Source: Scytalidium lignicola
Taxonomy: Eukaryota > Ascomycota > Leotiomycetes
Direction of reading: 5' to 3'
Assembly (NCBI GenBank): GCA_002812745.2
Contig: NCSJ02000064.1
Coordinates: forward strand, 1-64,000
Length of the DNA: 64,000 nucleotides
The notes under the pieces were generated by a model, which saw only the letters and a list, made by a program, of their open reading frames with translations, had not been told where the DNA came from and did no database searches. Position numbers and translations under genes: made by a program. Position 1 is the stretch's first letter. Every line of letters starts with the position of its first letter. This document shows positions 9,979-23,000 of this stretch, piece by piece.

Positions 9979-12900
9979 ATGCCAGAGCCCAGGCAGAGTG
10001 TGGTACCTAAATTCGCATCTTTCAGACCCAAGCCAGCAAAGCCTACAGACGTGAAGAAAGATGAGAGCCATAGGAGTCATCTGAAGAGAAAGGATGATAG
10101 ATGGCACAAACCTCAGCACAGGGATGATCATCAAAGTCTTCACTCCCATCGAAAGGAGAAGCTAGAGGCCGATAGAATAGGAGATAACCTTGTAGAGCAA
10201 GATCCTCATTTACAGGATGAATCAAGCAGGCTTTATTTTATTGATAGGCAGGGAGATGTGAAAAACCTTGTCTATGGAAGTGTCCATCAATATGATGTAC
10301 CATCTTTTCACCGCATTGGAGCAGGACGTATCTTAGGCCTGCCTATAGACTGGAAAATCGACAGAGATTATGGAGATATTAAGGATATTGTGATTACAAA
10401 CTCGAAACATTTCAAGCCTTATTCTCGGGGGAAATACATTTTCTCTCAAGTCGAAAAAGAAAAACCTCAGATCCTGCGCTTCCGCCATGAACTGTTGCCA
10501 AAAGAGAGCATTAATCTGGAAACTGACTTCATCCCCCTCGAAGAAACCCGAGGAAAGAAACGCAAAAGGCCCAATGATGTGAGTATAATGGAAGGCTTCT
10601 CGGGATCAGAAGACGAGCAAACTCACTATCGTTCGATCCTTGGGAAAGCGAAGCCCATGGGACGGCCAGTGGATGATGCTTTCGAATATGCAACGGAAAG
10701 TGATTTATCAGATTCAGAAGCGGGCAGGATAGTAGGCTTGGATAGCTCTCTCCAGAAAATATCTGTTCAACTAGCAAGAAACGTTGAGAATCATCCCGAA
10801 GATGTTAACGCCTGGCAAGCATTGATTGATCATCAGGATGTTCTTGTATCTGAAGGTCGTGAAAATTACCGCCTTACCAACGCTGAATTGACAAGCACGG
10901 CAGATATTAAGATCCACCTGTATGAGAAAGCTCTGGAAAAGATGAAATCGCTAAAAGACCGCGAGGCACTGTTGTTAGGCTTAATTATTGAGGGGTCAAA
11001 GATATGGGATGTCACTGAACAGGCAAACCGATGGAAGAAGATCTCTCAAGACAACATCAATAGTCTCCTACTGTGGAAGAGTTATCTGGACTTTAAGCTG
11101 ACCAATTTCTCGAAATTTCAATTTGAAGATGTCAGAAATATTTTTGTGGATAGAAATAATCAGCTGTTGGAAAGTATAAAGGCATCTGCATTAGACATCG
11201 ACGACTCTTTGTGGCAAAATATTATCTATGTTTTGCTTCGATTGACTCTCTTCCTTCGTGAATCTGGGTTTTCTGAATTGGCGATAGCGATCTGGCAAGG
11301 GTTGCTTGAACTCAATTTTTTTGCTCCTCCTCAAACTCTCTCGCCAGATGAAAGGTCGACGATGTTCCTGGAGTTTTGGGAGAGCGAGGTACCAAGGGTT
11401 GGTGAGGAAGGCGCGCTTGGTTGGTGTCATTTCGCAGCAACCAGTGATACCTCTACTGTCCCAAATCCAGAAGAGGATCCAGCAGATACTTCAATTGAAG
11501 ATCACCAGATATTTCAATCCTGGGCATCTGCTGAACGGCAAAGAAGTAAAGTTTCGCGACAGCCGGCGAGAACACTGGACGATGTGGCTGAAGATGACCC
11601 CTTTCGAGTCATTTTATTCTCAGATATTGAAGCATTCATCATACATATACCACCCAAGGAGATCCTTCAAAAGTCACTGCTTGACGCATTTCTAGTGTTC
11701 TGCCACTTATCACCCACCCAAACAAGTCCCGAAGAAGTGTCACAAAATAAGTTGCTGGATTCACTCTTAGCAGAGGAGTTGCTTAATTTTGATGCAAAGT
11801 GGTTAAGACATCAATATCAACAGGCGATTGACAGAGGGGAGAATCCAGACAAAGATATCTCATCTATACTAACCTCCCTCCCAGCAAATTTCTCTGTCTC
11901 TCCAAGCACAATGTATAGCAATAATTGGTTCAGGTGCCTCTGGTCTTGGGGTGATACCTATTCCGAGGGCAATGAGCCTATTACTTATAGCTTCGTCCAA
12001 AATGCTCTCAAGCAGCTTACGAACTCGCACTTCAGAGAAGACCTTGCTGAGTATTATCTAGCATTTGCTTGGAGGAATGATCCTGATAAAATCAGAAAGT
12101 TGTCTAAGCAACTGCTTAAACAGCATCCAACCAGTCTAAGGCTATATAATTCATATGCAATGATAGAATGGTCCCGGGGCAATAAAATTGTTGCTGTCAA
12201 TACCTATACTTCTATCCTGAATATGGCCAAGACTTTACCAGAAAATAGTAAGAAGGATACGATTTATCTATGGGTAAATTGGATCTGGGGGTGCCTTGAA
12301 GATGGCAACAATGATGCTGCACTTCGTCAGCTTTTGTCTATTCCAGAAGGTGTACCGAACGACAATACAAACTTAGGACCGGCAACGCTATTAAAGTCAA
12401 AGCAGCATCTAACAATGAACCGAGACCTCTTGCTTTCATCTGGGAACTTGCAACCTGCAATTGCATATGCCGAATGCCTAGCGCTCCTAGAGTATCTATC
12501 TGCGCATTCAAACAAAGAAACCCAAGCTGTTGATCAAGGAGACGTCGCATCCGCCATGAAAATCTACACATCCTTCTCTGAAACCCTCATAGCTCGAAAA
12601 CTCGGCCATACAACTGCCCACGAACTCCTCTTACAATCAGCAACAAGGCTTCTCTATCACCATGCGCAGAAAGGGTAAGAACCAAGACTATCCCTCTCTC
12701 CCACATCTTAACCAAGTTAAAGCCCGAATTACTAATAATTATCATCTAACAGACCATTCCGTCCATCCCTCCTTCGCCATCACCTAACTACTTTCCTAGC
12801 CCTTTTCCCATCAAACACAATTTTCCTTTCACTCTATGCCCACAACGAATCTCGTCTCCGAATCGACAACCGTGTGCGAACTCTCCTCCTAACGTCAACC

Positions 12901-13290
12901 CTAACCTATGAAAATGACACCCCAAGCTCCCGTCTCTTCGCCATTAGATACGAGATGTCCTCACCAACAAGCACAATACATTCCACACGTGCTGCGTTCG
13001 AACGTGCAGTTGCGTCGCCTGTCTGTCGTGCGTTGCCCGGACTTTGGAGAATGTATATCCTCTGGTGCACCTGGACCGCAATGGACTGGGCACAGGTTAA
13101 GGAGGTTTGGTTCCGAGCGATCCGCCAGTGCCCGTGGGCGAAGGAATTGTACTTGCTTGGGTTTGAGATGCTAGATGGAAAGGTTAGCAATGGAGAGCTG
13201 AGGGAGGTTTATAAGGTTATGGTTGAAAAGGGGCTTAGAGTCCATATTGATCTCGAGGAGAAGTTTGAGGAGTTTGGCGGATACCGTTAA
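9979..13290 (+). CDS. NRDE2: NRDE-2 family protein (HAT/TPR-like repeats)
   Basis: Two exons, 9979-12674 and 12753-13290, with a 78-bp intron that has CTAAT and CTAAC branch-like sites, give 1077 residues. The N-terminus is basic and low complexity. It is followed by the family signature: YFIDRQGDVKNLVYGS, then GAGRILGLP and YFxP-like motifs. From about residue 250 the protein is made of helical half-TPR repeats ending in LWRMYILWCTW and CPWAKELYLLGFEML. NRDE-2 proteins are nuclear and work with the Mtr4 helicase/exosome side of RNA decay and with splicing and nuclear RNA silencing in other eukaryotes (S. pombe Nrl1, C. elegans NRDE-2). The first ATG in the long frame is used as start; the upstream DNA is AT-rich. 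No break is seen. It is convergent with CSN1, with 320 bp between the stops. Confidence 0.9.
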
Positions 13291-13610
13291 GCGGAATGTA
13301 TCACTAGTTGTTAACTGTTAAGGAAGTATAATTTTTAAGAGGACTGACTGGCAAGGCCTGGACTTCACTGAATATTGTAATAGCCTTCATTAATGACCAC
13401 CGATCATCTATCATCTAGCTCTGACCACTGTGTCTCCGGAAGGCAAAGCTGTAGCAGAGCAATCTATTCCTTAGAACGCCGTTTTGAAATTCCACTTCCC
13501 AATAATTAAAGACAATCCCTTCCATACGCCATACCGTATGCATTGATTCATAACTCATATCCATCCATGCATGCATGCACCGCGAATCAGTTTGCATCTG
13601 GTTTGGCCCT
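13291..13610. other. Convergent 3' intergenic region NRDE-2 / CSN1
   Basis: 320 bp between two stop codons. It should contain both 3' ends. A short ATGCATGCATGC-type run lies near 13567, and nothing else is recognised. Confidence 0.5.
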
Positions 13611-15458
13611 TCAAGCAAATCCACCGGGGACTTGTCTTGCCCTTATTTCTCTGCCTCCCATACCTCCAGGTCGTCCACCTTCAGCTCCCCAAGCTAAGTC
13701 TCCGAAAGGCTGGCTAGCCAGCTGTGACCGTTTTCCGCCCTTGATCTCTAGATCTGCACTTACAATATTCATGTGCTGAATACGGAGTCGTGCTTCTCGT
13801 TCATAGCGTCTAGCAGTTACAAGAGATGATTGCTGAAGAGCTGAGCGGGGAGCAGAGGGGATAGATGTAAGGAGCTGCAGGCATATGTCAGTAAATATGA
13901 GCAGTGAACGAAAAATGAAAAGAGAAGAGTCTGTACCCGATCTTGCGTGTCAACCCTAGCATCTAACTGCCCACTTCTGATCATCGATACCAATTCCTCA
14001 TCTAAACTCTTCCCAGGCACGCCAAAGGCCTGATCCAGACTATCCAACGTGACGCACGAGAACGGGATAAAGTACTGCACAATGCTCTTACTCCGGACCA
14101 GCTGATAGAGGTAATCCACATGTTCTGCCAGGTGGATATCCAAGAGATAATCCGCGCGATAAGATTCGAGGATGTTAAGACAGGCTGAGTACCTTCCATT
14201 GACGAAGGATGAGATAGCGCGGCGGATATGCGGTTCTAGCTCGAGGTATGTACGGAAATTAGCGTTCTCGAGGACTCTAGACGTAAGTTCGTTGCGATTC
14301 ATAGTGGCCAGGGCGCAAAGACCTCCATAGATAGCGATATCATTGGGACTGAGGATGGTGTTACAACTCAGTCCCATTCCCGGCTCGGTATTCAAAAAGT
14401 CTCGTGCAGCCTGTTGGTAGTCTTGCATGTAAACATGAGCTAATCCATCTGCAGCACAGAGATAAGGCTGAATAGCCTTTTCCTCCTCATCACTCGACGG
14501 TACGGAGCGAATCTTCTGCACATTAGAAGTAACGCTGAACCAATTTCGCTGCTCGATGCCGATCTCAATGAGGTACTTTGAAACATCTACAATATGTCTC
14601 GCGACGCTAATATCCTGCCTCATGCGCCCAAATGCCTCAGCAGCAAGCGTAAGATTTCCAATACCCTGGTAATGCTTCCCAAGGTCTTCATTCCCCATCT
14701 AAAGAAGTCACACATAAATCAGCACAGTTGCATAGCATACCGTCTCCCAATCCTTCTCTGTACCAAGGCCAACTAAAACCAACCCAAAAAAANGTCGACA
14801 AAAGATCAGGGGAATAAAAACCTACTCTGATGCTCTCCTTAATCAAATTATTCTTATACCCACTCAACTCAGCCTCAAGCCTCATAGTCTCCGCCCGATT
14901 CCGTTTCTCGGTGCTCTCAATCCACGCCCTTGCTGCACCCTCAGAATCAACTTCAGCGCTCCCACTCCCTTCCACCTGCTCTAGACACTGTCGCGCTTCC
15001 ACGTATCGCCGCACGTCTCGGCCTGCACGTGCCTCAGCCAGAGCTGCTCTCAAAGCCTCGGGGCCTAGAACGGTAGATGTCGTGCCGATGTGGAGGAGTC
15101 GCTCGAAGCGGGTTCTACCTGTGATGCAATTTCCGTGTTAGCTATGGATTTTCATTTTCTTTCCTTAACTCCACGAGAGCCATATAAAGATAAAAAGTAG
15201 GGTGGGAAGAGAGGTATTGGAGGGAGATTATGCACCTTTGTAGTTTGCCATGTAGCTCTCAAGGTCGAATTTCGGCGTTTCTGGCGGAGATGGGAGTCAG
15301 TCGTATATCGAACCAGAGTAGAAATAAATAGGAGATAAACGCCGTTATTTATCCATTCATTTACTAAGCTGTAAGATCTTAAGCAACTAGCTCTACGTAC
15401 CAGTCACGACATTCTGGTTCCTAGATTTCGACTCTGATTGCGGCGTTTCTGATGCCAT
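13611..15458 (-). CDS. CSN1: COP9 signalosome subunit 1 (PCI domain)
   Basis: Five exons on the minus strand: 15458-15401, 15280-15236, 15118-14826, 14698-13937 and 13874-13611. All joins keep frame and give 473 residues. The N-terminal exons read MASETPQSES and FDLESYMANY. The third and fourth hold the helical repeat part, which resembles proteasome Rpn7 (GNEDLGKHYQGIGNL, YLIEIGIEQRNW). The PCI/winged-helix segment follows (LDSLDQAFGVP, ELVSMIRSGQLDARVD), and the tail ends GGREIRARQVPGGFA. CSN1 is a scaffold subunit of the complex that removes NEDD8 from cullins. In filamentous fungi the complex controls development and light response. The n at 14793 is within intron 3 and harmless. A start codon inside exon 4 (14698) would give a misleading shorter protein, because the upstream exons clearly match the family. 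Confidence 0.9.
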
Positions 15459-16307
15459 CTTTGAGAAATGTAGATAGCCGATAAGGGAAATCCAAGATGA
15501 GACAAGATTATGGGGCAATCGAACGTGAAAGAATTAAAGTTGAGAATGAGAGGTGGCAGAGACATAGGTAGTCGGAGATAGATGGTGGGGTGCCTAGCCG
15601 TGCGATCTGGATTAGATAATTCGAAGCTCAAGTTGGAGCTCTCCACAATTTACCGCTAAGCCATTTTAAGACATGCCATCACCGGAAGTTTTATGAACGT
15701 ATTTAAATTCTCTATGCATCACTATCATTCTAGATATAAACAGACGTTGAATATGTCCAAAGCCACGCAACTACTCATTCCTCATCCATTCACGAATTCC
15801 CCTTTTCCAACTACTCAACTCAGAATTTTGTCTGTTACATCTCATAATCCGTCATCCGTCATTCGATATCTCCTAACATATCCCCCTTTTCCTATTTCCT
15901 GTTCTCCGAGACCAAAATCCCCTAAAATAAGGCGATTAAATGAATTCCCCGCAGATCCATTAGATCATTTCAATACTTTGTAGTCATAGACCAAGGCGGG
16001 TGACATCAATAAAGATAAAAACTCCAGGAAAAATGAGCCAGCCCATCCAGGTATATCCGCCTTATTCAATCCCAAACCCCAACTCCAGAGAAAGAGGGAA
16101 TAGCAATCATGCTGTTCCTGTAATAACCAAAACACCAAAGAATGAAAAATAACGCCATTCATTTTTTTGCAATCTGTACGCAATATATGCAAAGGACATG
16201 CATATATTGTGGGACCAGTCACATCTCCAGCTTTTATCATCAATGCTGTCCTAATGCCTGCATGGAGAGAGAAAGGACAAGAGACGTAAAAAATATGCAG
16301 GACAACA
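15459..16307. other. Intergenic region between CSN1 and the Zn2Cys6 gene
   Basis: About 850 bp that holds the CSN1 promoter side and the 3' end of the Zn2Cys6 gene (both on the minus strand). It has only short scattered open frames. No RNA gene or repeat was recognised. Confidence 0.4.
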
Positions 16308-19300
16308 TCATCCCTGCAGTTCTCCGTGATAGGATTTATATGTCGAATCACCCAGTAAAGACCCCCAGTCATCACCATCCATGGCAAACATGCCTAATCC
16401 TATACCACTGCCAGAGGCAGCAGTAGCAGCAGCATTACCTTCACCCCAGTTCACGGCATCAGAAGTATCCATGCCAAGCCCAAGGTTATTCTCGCTGCTA
16501 TTAACCCCATTCATTATTCCCCCTTGCCCGGCAGGAGGTTGCCCTGGTATGTTATCAAAGCCGCCTCCTGCTTGATGCCCGTGCATCAGGTAAGGAGGAA
16601 GTGGACCGAAAAGCTGGCCCTCAATGTCATCGAACATCTTCTGGCCCTGCCCAGCTGCTGTACCATTACCCATGAACATGCCCATTCCAGTATTGGGGTA
16701 AACGTTATTATTACTGTCATTATTGGAAGTATCATTGAGGTCTCTAGGTGTGGTAGTGGGATCCTCCTGTTTAATATTGAGACTATTGATATTATTCTCG
16801 TATTCCATCATCGGTTGGCTGGGATATGCAAAGGGGTCACCAGACGGAAACATCGCGCTAAGGTCCGGCACACCAATTCCATAACCTGAGCTGGGACCAT
16901 TTTGAAGGCCATACTGATGTTGCTGTTGTGTGTTCCCAGAGGCACCTGAATCAGGCGTGCCTACACCTGTGGAGCTAGGTGACATTATTTCCTGGAAATT
17001 AGGTCTGAAGTTGCTGTCGGACAAGTTGGATGGCGTAAAGCGTGCTGCGTCGAGAGATAGAGGTGTGGGTGGCACTGAAGTAGCTTGGGGCTGCTGCTGT
17101 TGAGTTACTGGGAAAGTGGTGGATCGTTGGAATTTACGGATAATATCGGGGTCCGATTGAGACAAGTCAGTTGAACGGCGGAATATTTGAGCTTGGGGAA
17201 TATGAGATGGAGCGGCACGTTTCTTTGGGGCAGAGGGAGGAGTGTTGCTGACTTCCGTTAATCTTCGTGGGAGTTGTTCGAAAAGCACCTGCAGCAGCAG
17301 TTGTTAACAGACAGGTCACTTATCGTAATTCACCTAAAGTATGTCATGTTTTAAACATACCTGAAGAGTATTAGAACACCGGTCCGCCGCCAAACTCTTC
17401 TGCGCCAGCCCTAACAATGCATCCTTACCGGCATTCGCATCGGCAAGTATCTCTTTCGATCCCTCCTTATCTGGATTTTCGAGAACGAAAAACACCAACG
17501 AGAGAATTGCGAAGAAAGTGGTATACATCGTGAACCAATATGCTCCGACCAATAAACCTCGTTTCTTCATTTCGGAGGTAATGTGAACAATGTTACGTGA
17601 AACACTTACGCATGCTGCTGCACACGCGTACGAGCGATCGTCCATGGTTTTGCTTGCGCAAGATCTTTGAGAGACGTAGTGGAGGAACGGACGATAGAGC
17701 ATCATCTGAACATGAGCATATGCCAATCTAAGTAGTTGCCGAACTCTGTGAGACCTATGTCAGTGCAAATACTTCTTGGAAATGAAATATTTAGATCTTA
17801 ATGACCATGGGTTTCAAGGTCCAACAATCAGTATGCACAACTCACCTCATAACCTCAGGAGAGGCATCACCACCAGGCCTCAATGACATAGGCAACTTAT
17901 CCAACCACTCGGCGAGATCCCTCTCGATCTCCCGAATCCTGGAATGCCTGATTATGTAGCTCGGCTTCTCTCCCTGTAAACTCTGTTCCAGCCCTTTAAT
18001 AGGATAAATATACTTAATCACTCTGGCTAAAATAGCCATGAGTCGTGTATGAGCATTGCTCGCCGCAATCATACTAACTTGCCCGACCGGCATTGGCAGT
18101 ATGACGTCCTTGGTAATACACTCATCGGCAACTTCGAGGGGTAGTTCCTGGTCTATGTCGTCACTAGAGAGCATTTGGGGGAACCCAAGGAGGGCAGACA
18201 CATAGGTGTCCATTTTCCGGATGATCCAAAAGACACGTCGACGCACTTCTCGCTCGATGAGCGTAAAGTTTCCTGGGATGTTTCTATGCATACCCATGCG
18301 CAGAGCGGAGCGTAAGGCGATGCCGATATAAGAATAACAAGTAGAGAGGCTGGCGGAGGATTGGAGGAAAAGGATCATAAAAATAATTGCTTGGAGGGAG
18401 ATGATGTCTCTACAGTCGGTAATATCAATCATTTGACGTCCCGCTCGGAAATATTTAAGTCTGTGCCATATTATCAGTAACGCTGTCTATAGCTGATGGA
18501 GTTTTCAATCAAGGGGAGTAAAGCTCTAAAGTCCTTCCTCTGTAGAAGCAGAGGCGAACTTTTGACCCTTTGCAGAAGAAGATAGGATATGCCAGTGCAG
18601 ATGCGATCCTGCAGCAACGACCAAAACACACCAGCAACAAATATTTCAACGGTGAAAAGGCGAGGAATGGGCTTACCCCAGATCAATATCTGCTTTGTAG
18701 TTTGCATTCGCCTCTCCTGGGTCCCGAGGATGACCGTGAAACATACAGCCAACGGCAAGCACGACATAGAGCATTGGTAAGAACCTATTCTCCGCATCGC
18801 CATATGCCTCAGCAGGTATATCATAGATTCGGTCGAGCATGTTGTAGAAGCTGGGCTGGTGAACGAAGCGCAGCAGTGCACAGGCGCTATTCAGGCTATC
18901 ATTACAAAGCGCGCGTGCTGTCTCCTTCGACGGCAAGTCGGCGACGTTGGCCAGTCCACTTTCTAGTGGAGAGTCAGAACTAGAGCGTGGGGAATCAAAC
19001 ATGGTCATAGGTTGATGTCGAGGGGCGCGTGGCAGGAAAGGGATGCCCTTTTCTATAGCGAGGAGACCTCCAAACTGCTCTCGCATGCGTGTCAGAAAGA
19101 TGCGGCCAGAGGAGCCACCGTGGAAATCCCAGTTTCCACGCTCGTCAATATCTAGCTGGCCGGTAGATTCGATCATAGAGCGTAGTTTAGCATCCTGTAT
19201 CGCTGTATCCTGAGGTCCGTTAGGCTGAATCCCTTGAGGTACATCTGGTGGTGGGACATTAGTATTCTGGACGGCCTTGCCGTTGAAAATAACTGCTTCA

Positions 19301-20060
19301 TGCTGTCTCCGAACAGTGGCAATATCGAGATTCGGATCGTTCAAGTCGACAGCTGGAACTATGGCTCTAAGTAGTGTCTCGGCTCGTTGCAAACGGTTCT
19401 CCAAGGCCTCGATGTACTGCGGTGCGGGGTTCCTCCTGCGGTTCGAAGGTTGATCGTACGTACAATCTACGAAAGGTTAAAACGTCAGTCACATCTTTCC
19501 CTGTAGAAGAAAAAGATCCTTTCAAATGAAATCCCTTGCAACCTCCTTCCCCCCAACCACCATCATCATGAATCAAGACCAGAGTGCCGAGGATGTTCGG
19601 GGACTATCATCGTACCATAACTATACACCGTACAATGCGTACATGGCTGCTTGCCATCGCACTTAATCTTCTTCCTGCGGCACTCATCACAAGCGCGCGT
19701 CACTCTCCTCCTCTTCTGCAACGGCTGAGGCCGGGGCACGGTTGTCGCCGCTACCGACGACGATGCTGGGGAGGTCTGGTCCTGCCAATTCGTACTGCTT
19801 GCGCCAGTGAGGTTGGTGGTGTCGTCTTCGAGAAGGTCGATGTCGAAGGACTCTGGTGATGAATATCCTGGAGTAACTGTGGAATGGCCTGTGGTCACGG
19901 CAGCATTGCTCGTCATCGTTGGCATTGTTGTCGTTCCTGTTGTACCTGTACCAGCTGTAGTACCTGCGCCCGTGACTGTTGTCCCCATAGTCGTTGCACC
20001 TATACCTGTCCCTGCGCTCGCGCTCTTCCCGTCTGGTTGAGGAGCATCGTCCGGGGCCAT
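16308..20060 (-). CDS. Zn2Cys6 transcription factor, CTF1/FarA-like
   Basis: Exons 20060-19616, 19466-18677, 18460-17846, 17754-17361 and 17288-16308 join in frame to 1074 residues. After a Thr/Gly-rich N-terminus comes the binuclear zinc finger: Cys124, Cys127, Cys134, Cys140, Cys143 and, split by intron 1, Cys150. It is followed by [15 protein letters not shown] and a leucine-heptad segment ([15 protein letters not shown]). The Fungal_trans domain spans roughly residues 300-650 ([44 protein letters not shown]). The C-terminus is Asn/Gln/Gly-rich and probably activating. The finger and flanks resemble the fungal CTF1/FarA family that responds to cutin monomers and fatty acids. That assignment is from memory of the motif and is moderate. 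Intron 2 (216 bp) is long for this window. It lies tandem to CSN1 and has an unusually long gene-free 5' side. Confidence 0.88.
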
Positions 20061-23000
20061 GACACCGAGTGTATCATAGGAAAGAGCGTATTATAAAGAG
20101 ATAATAATTTTTTTTTTCTCTCTCCCTTAGCGCGCAAGTGGGTAACTAAAAGATCGGACGATGACAGGGCAATGGGATCGGAAAATACACCCTGCAAGAA
20201 ACGTACAAAAAGAAAAGGGTTAGGGTAGAGGTCCAAGGCTGGGTTGTTCGCGGAAATCCAAAAAAGTTGAGATCCTGGAATAAATATGTTGCGTCAGCGC
20301 CGTCACAGCGTCGTGGGGAATGGGTCTAAGGCAGGCGAATGTAGTCAAAACTCGAGGATATACAGAATAACCGGGACTGCTGCAAAAGATTGTTCTAGGC
20401 GAAGAAATTGGGATTCGTTTTTGGGCAGTTGGTCAATCGCAGGGCGAATGTTTGAGGAAGTGCGTAAATGTCAGGTCAGGTAAGAATGTAAGGTAAGAAA
20501 GATCAGGTAAGGTTAAAAGCCAGGATCGAAAAGGCACCAAAGAGAAGCCAAAGAACGATCCCATCGAATAATGGACTTTGCTCTTTCCCGCCCACCGATG
20601 ACGCACTCTTGGCACACGAGGCGTTCCCAGGGTTATTGGCAGCTGTGCCTCAGGCAGTAATACTTTTGGTATCAAAGCGCGCAAGAGACGAGATGAATGA
20701 ACTGGCACCGGTAACAAGAGGAGTAAGGGTGAAGAAGAGGAGAGAGCAGCAAACAGCAACGGGGAAAGTAGTACAGTACATAGTAGGTAGTTGCAGTAGC
20801 ACGTAATCTCAAGATTCTATTATTCTATAAGTAGTCTGTGAAGCTGTCAGCCAGTGAGAGAGCCCAGGTCGGAGGAGTCCGTCGCAGCACACCAAGCCAG
20901 TGTGAAGTACTGGCCTGGATGCGCTTCTCGATAAATGAAGAAATAATATGGCCCTAAATCACCAACCAAAGCACCAACAGCAGCACTTACACCGTGCCAC
21001 AGCATAAATTCCCCCCTCCTCCAGGGACGACCGGAGATTTGTCCAGCCGCGCGCAGAGCTCGCTCCATTCTGTTGACATGAGCACAAAGCACGTCCGTAC
21101 AGTAAGTAACTTATTACGGATCCGGCATAGGACCTCCACTACAGACGATACCCACATTACGACAGACTAAGAGGCGACCGATGCAACGCCTCTAACACCA
21201 GGCCCACTCAGGACACGAGGGTTTTGCAGCCGATGGGGTTGGGCCTTCCCTAATCTAGCCTAGCTTCACAGCCTCGCCGACGCCCGACGCCATATGCACT
21301 GTTGCTGACAAATATGATTGGTGAAATAGAGCCAGTGGCGCTCGGGATTAAGACGGCCTGGGGTGTACGAGGCTGGGAGTTTTTGTGTTGATCTGTGCAC
21401 CCTGAGGAGTGTCCGTTGTCGTGCCTCAATCCTACGGATATTTGAAAATTCCTTCTCACAGCATCTTGTGCTCGTCAATTAGAAGGATACCGTAAGAGGC
21501 TGGCTTACTGTCAATTCGTGGTCAATTACAGACCACGACGCATAGTGCATGTTCTAAAACCGTGGCTCTTTCTCGCTGCCGTGATGCAATTGCGCAGTGG
21601 CAGTCATCTGTGTTGTACAAGTACTGTACCTCCCCAGTCATGGTGGCGGTCGAGGTCTTATTTTCTTACGGCAGGACCGCGTTGACGGGAAGCCCATCCA
21701 GCATTACCAGCGGGGTCCGTCCATCACCCGGTCGCCTCTTTCGCAAGGCTGCTGCCCAGGAGGGAAAGCCGTGGAAGCGGGCAAGGAAGGACGGCCAACC
21801 CTATTCCCCACCGTCTCCAGCTGATTGGGTTTCCGCCAACGTCACCATCACGTGGGTTGACGCCCTTCACCCCCTTTTCGCTTGTGCACCTACTTTTGGA
21901 CGGCCACTCATGACAAGCTATTGATTGTGGTTTTGTGGAGAGCCTGAGGTACTTCCGTACCGCTCACACGCCTCAGCAAATACTGGAACGCAGACAATCC
22001 ACAATAGCCTATCACATTCTCTCGCATCGCCGACCTCGCTCCCTGACTTACCTAACCATACTGTTGTAGAGTGCGGCACGTGTGCGGTAACTAGCCCCTA
22101 AGTACGGACACCTTGTGGACTCCTCCAGGAAGGAGGGCGAGGTGTTCTCTCTTTTGAGGCATTTTCTTTTTGATATCCTCCTGAATGATGGAATAGTCGT
22201 TCTGTTTTTGAGGCATTTTCCCCTGGAATCTCCTCCTGAATGACGGAGGCGTGAGCTAATTAAAATGTAATTATGACCGTTTCGGATAGCTACCAGTGTA
22301 TTCTTCAATCCGGACATGTGCCCCATTGCAGTGGGCTATTGCCGCATACTGCTGATGACGGTAACATCGACATCACGAGTCAGTAAGGGTGAATCTTACT
22401 GTATTGCAACATGATATTTTTGTACTTGAACTAATGTTCCCTAATTGCTGATGCTGCGGATGCTGCGCGTTTGTCAGATCGGGGGGACCGTTCTTCCCCG
22501 CGTCCACCTCCGCTCAGGGCTTGGGCTTGGGCTGATGAGCCTCTCGGATTTCGCAATGATGATTTCGTGCAGGGCAGGCCAGATTGGAAGCGTCGATTCG
22601 AGGCCGACAAGCCACTCTGTACCTTGCTGTAGTGGAATGAGAGATGTGCGATTGGGCAATAAGATTAGGTCCATTATACCCTAGAAAAGAGACAAAAGAA
22701 TCGGGGAAGTTTTGACTTTCTATGCCCTCGACATATATGCAGATGGCTAAGGCTCCATCTCCGATTTCTCGGTTGCACAGCATAATCTCATAGCATCACT
22801 GAGTTTGGCGGATGGTGGATTTGCACAAATAGTGATGGCCCTCCGTACACACGTTTCCTCCTCTAGACATCGTGACACCATACTTTCTCCCTCGTCTTGC
22901 TTCCACAGCTGGTTCTTTATCGTACACACATCCATCGTGTTTCAAATCATTTTGCCCACTTCTGCTTTCGATATATCCGATTTTCTGACCTTCTGCCTTT

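Noticed and set aside
14830..15141. 103-codon plus-strand frame
   Set aside because: It is antisense to CSN1 exon 3, which has clear family similarity.
18474..18881. 135-codon minus-strand frame overlapping the Zn2Cys6 gene
   Set aside because: It is the wrong frame of exon 2 plus intron 2 read through; the family frame needs the intron 18676-18461.
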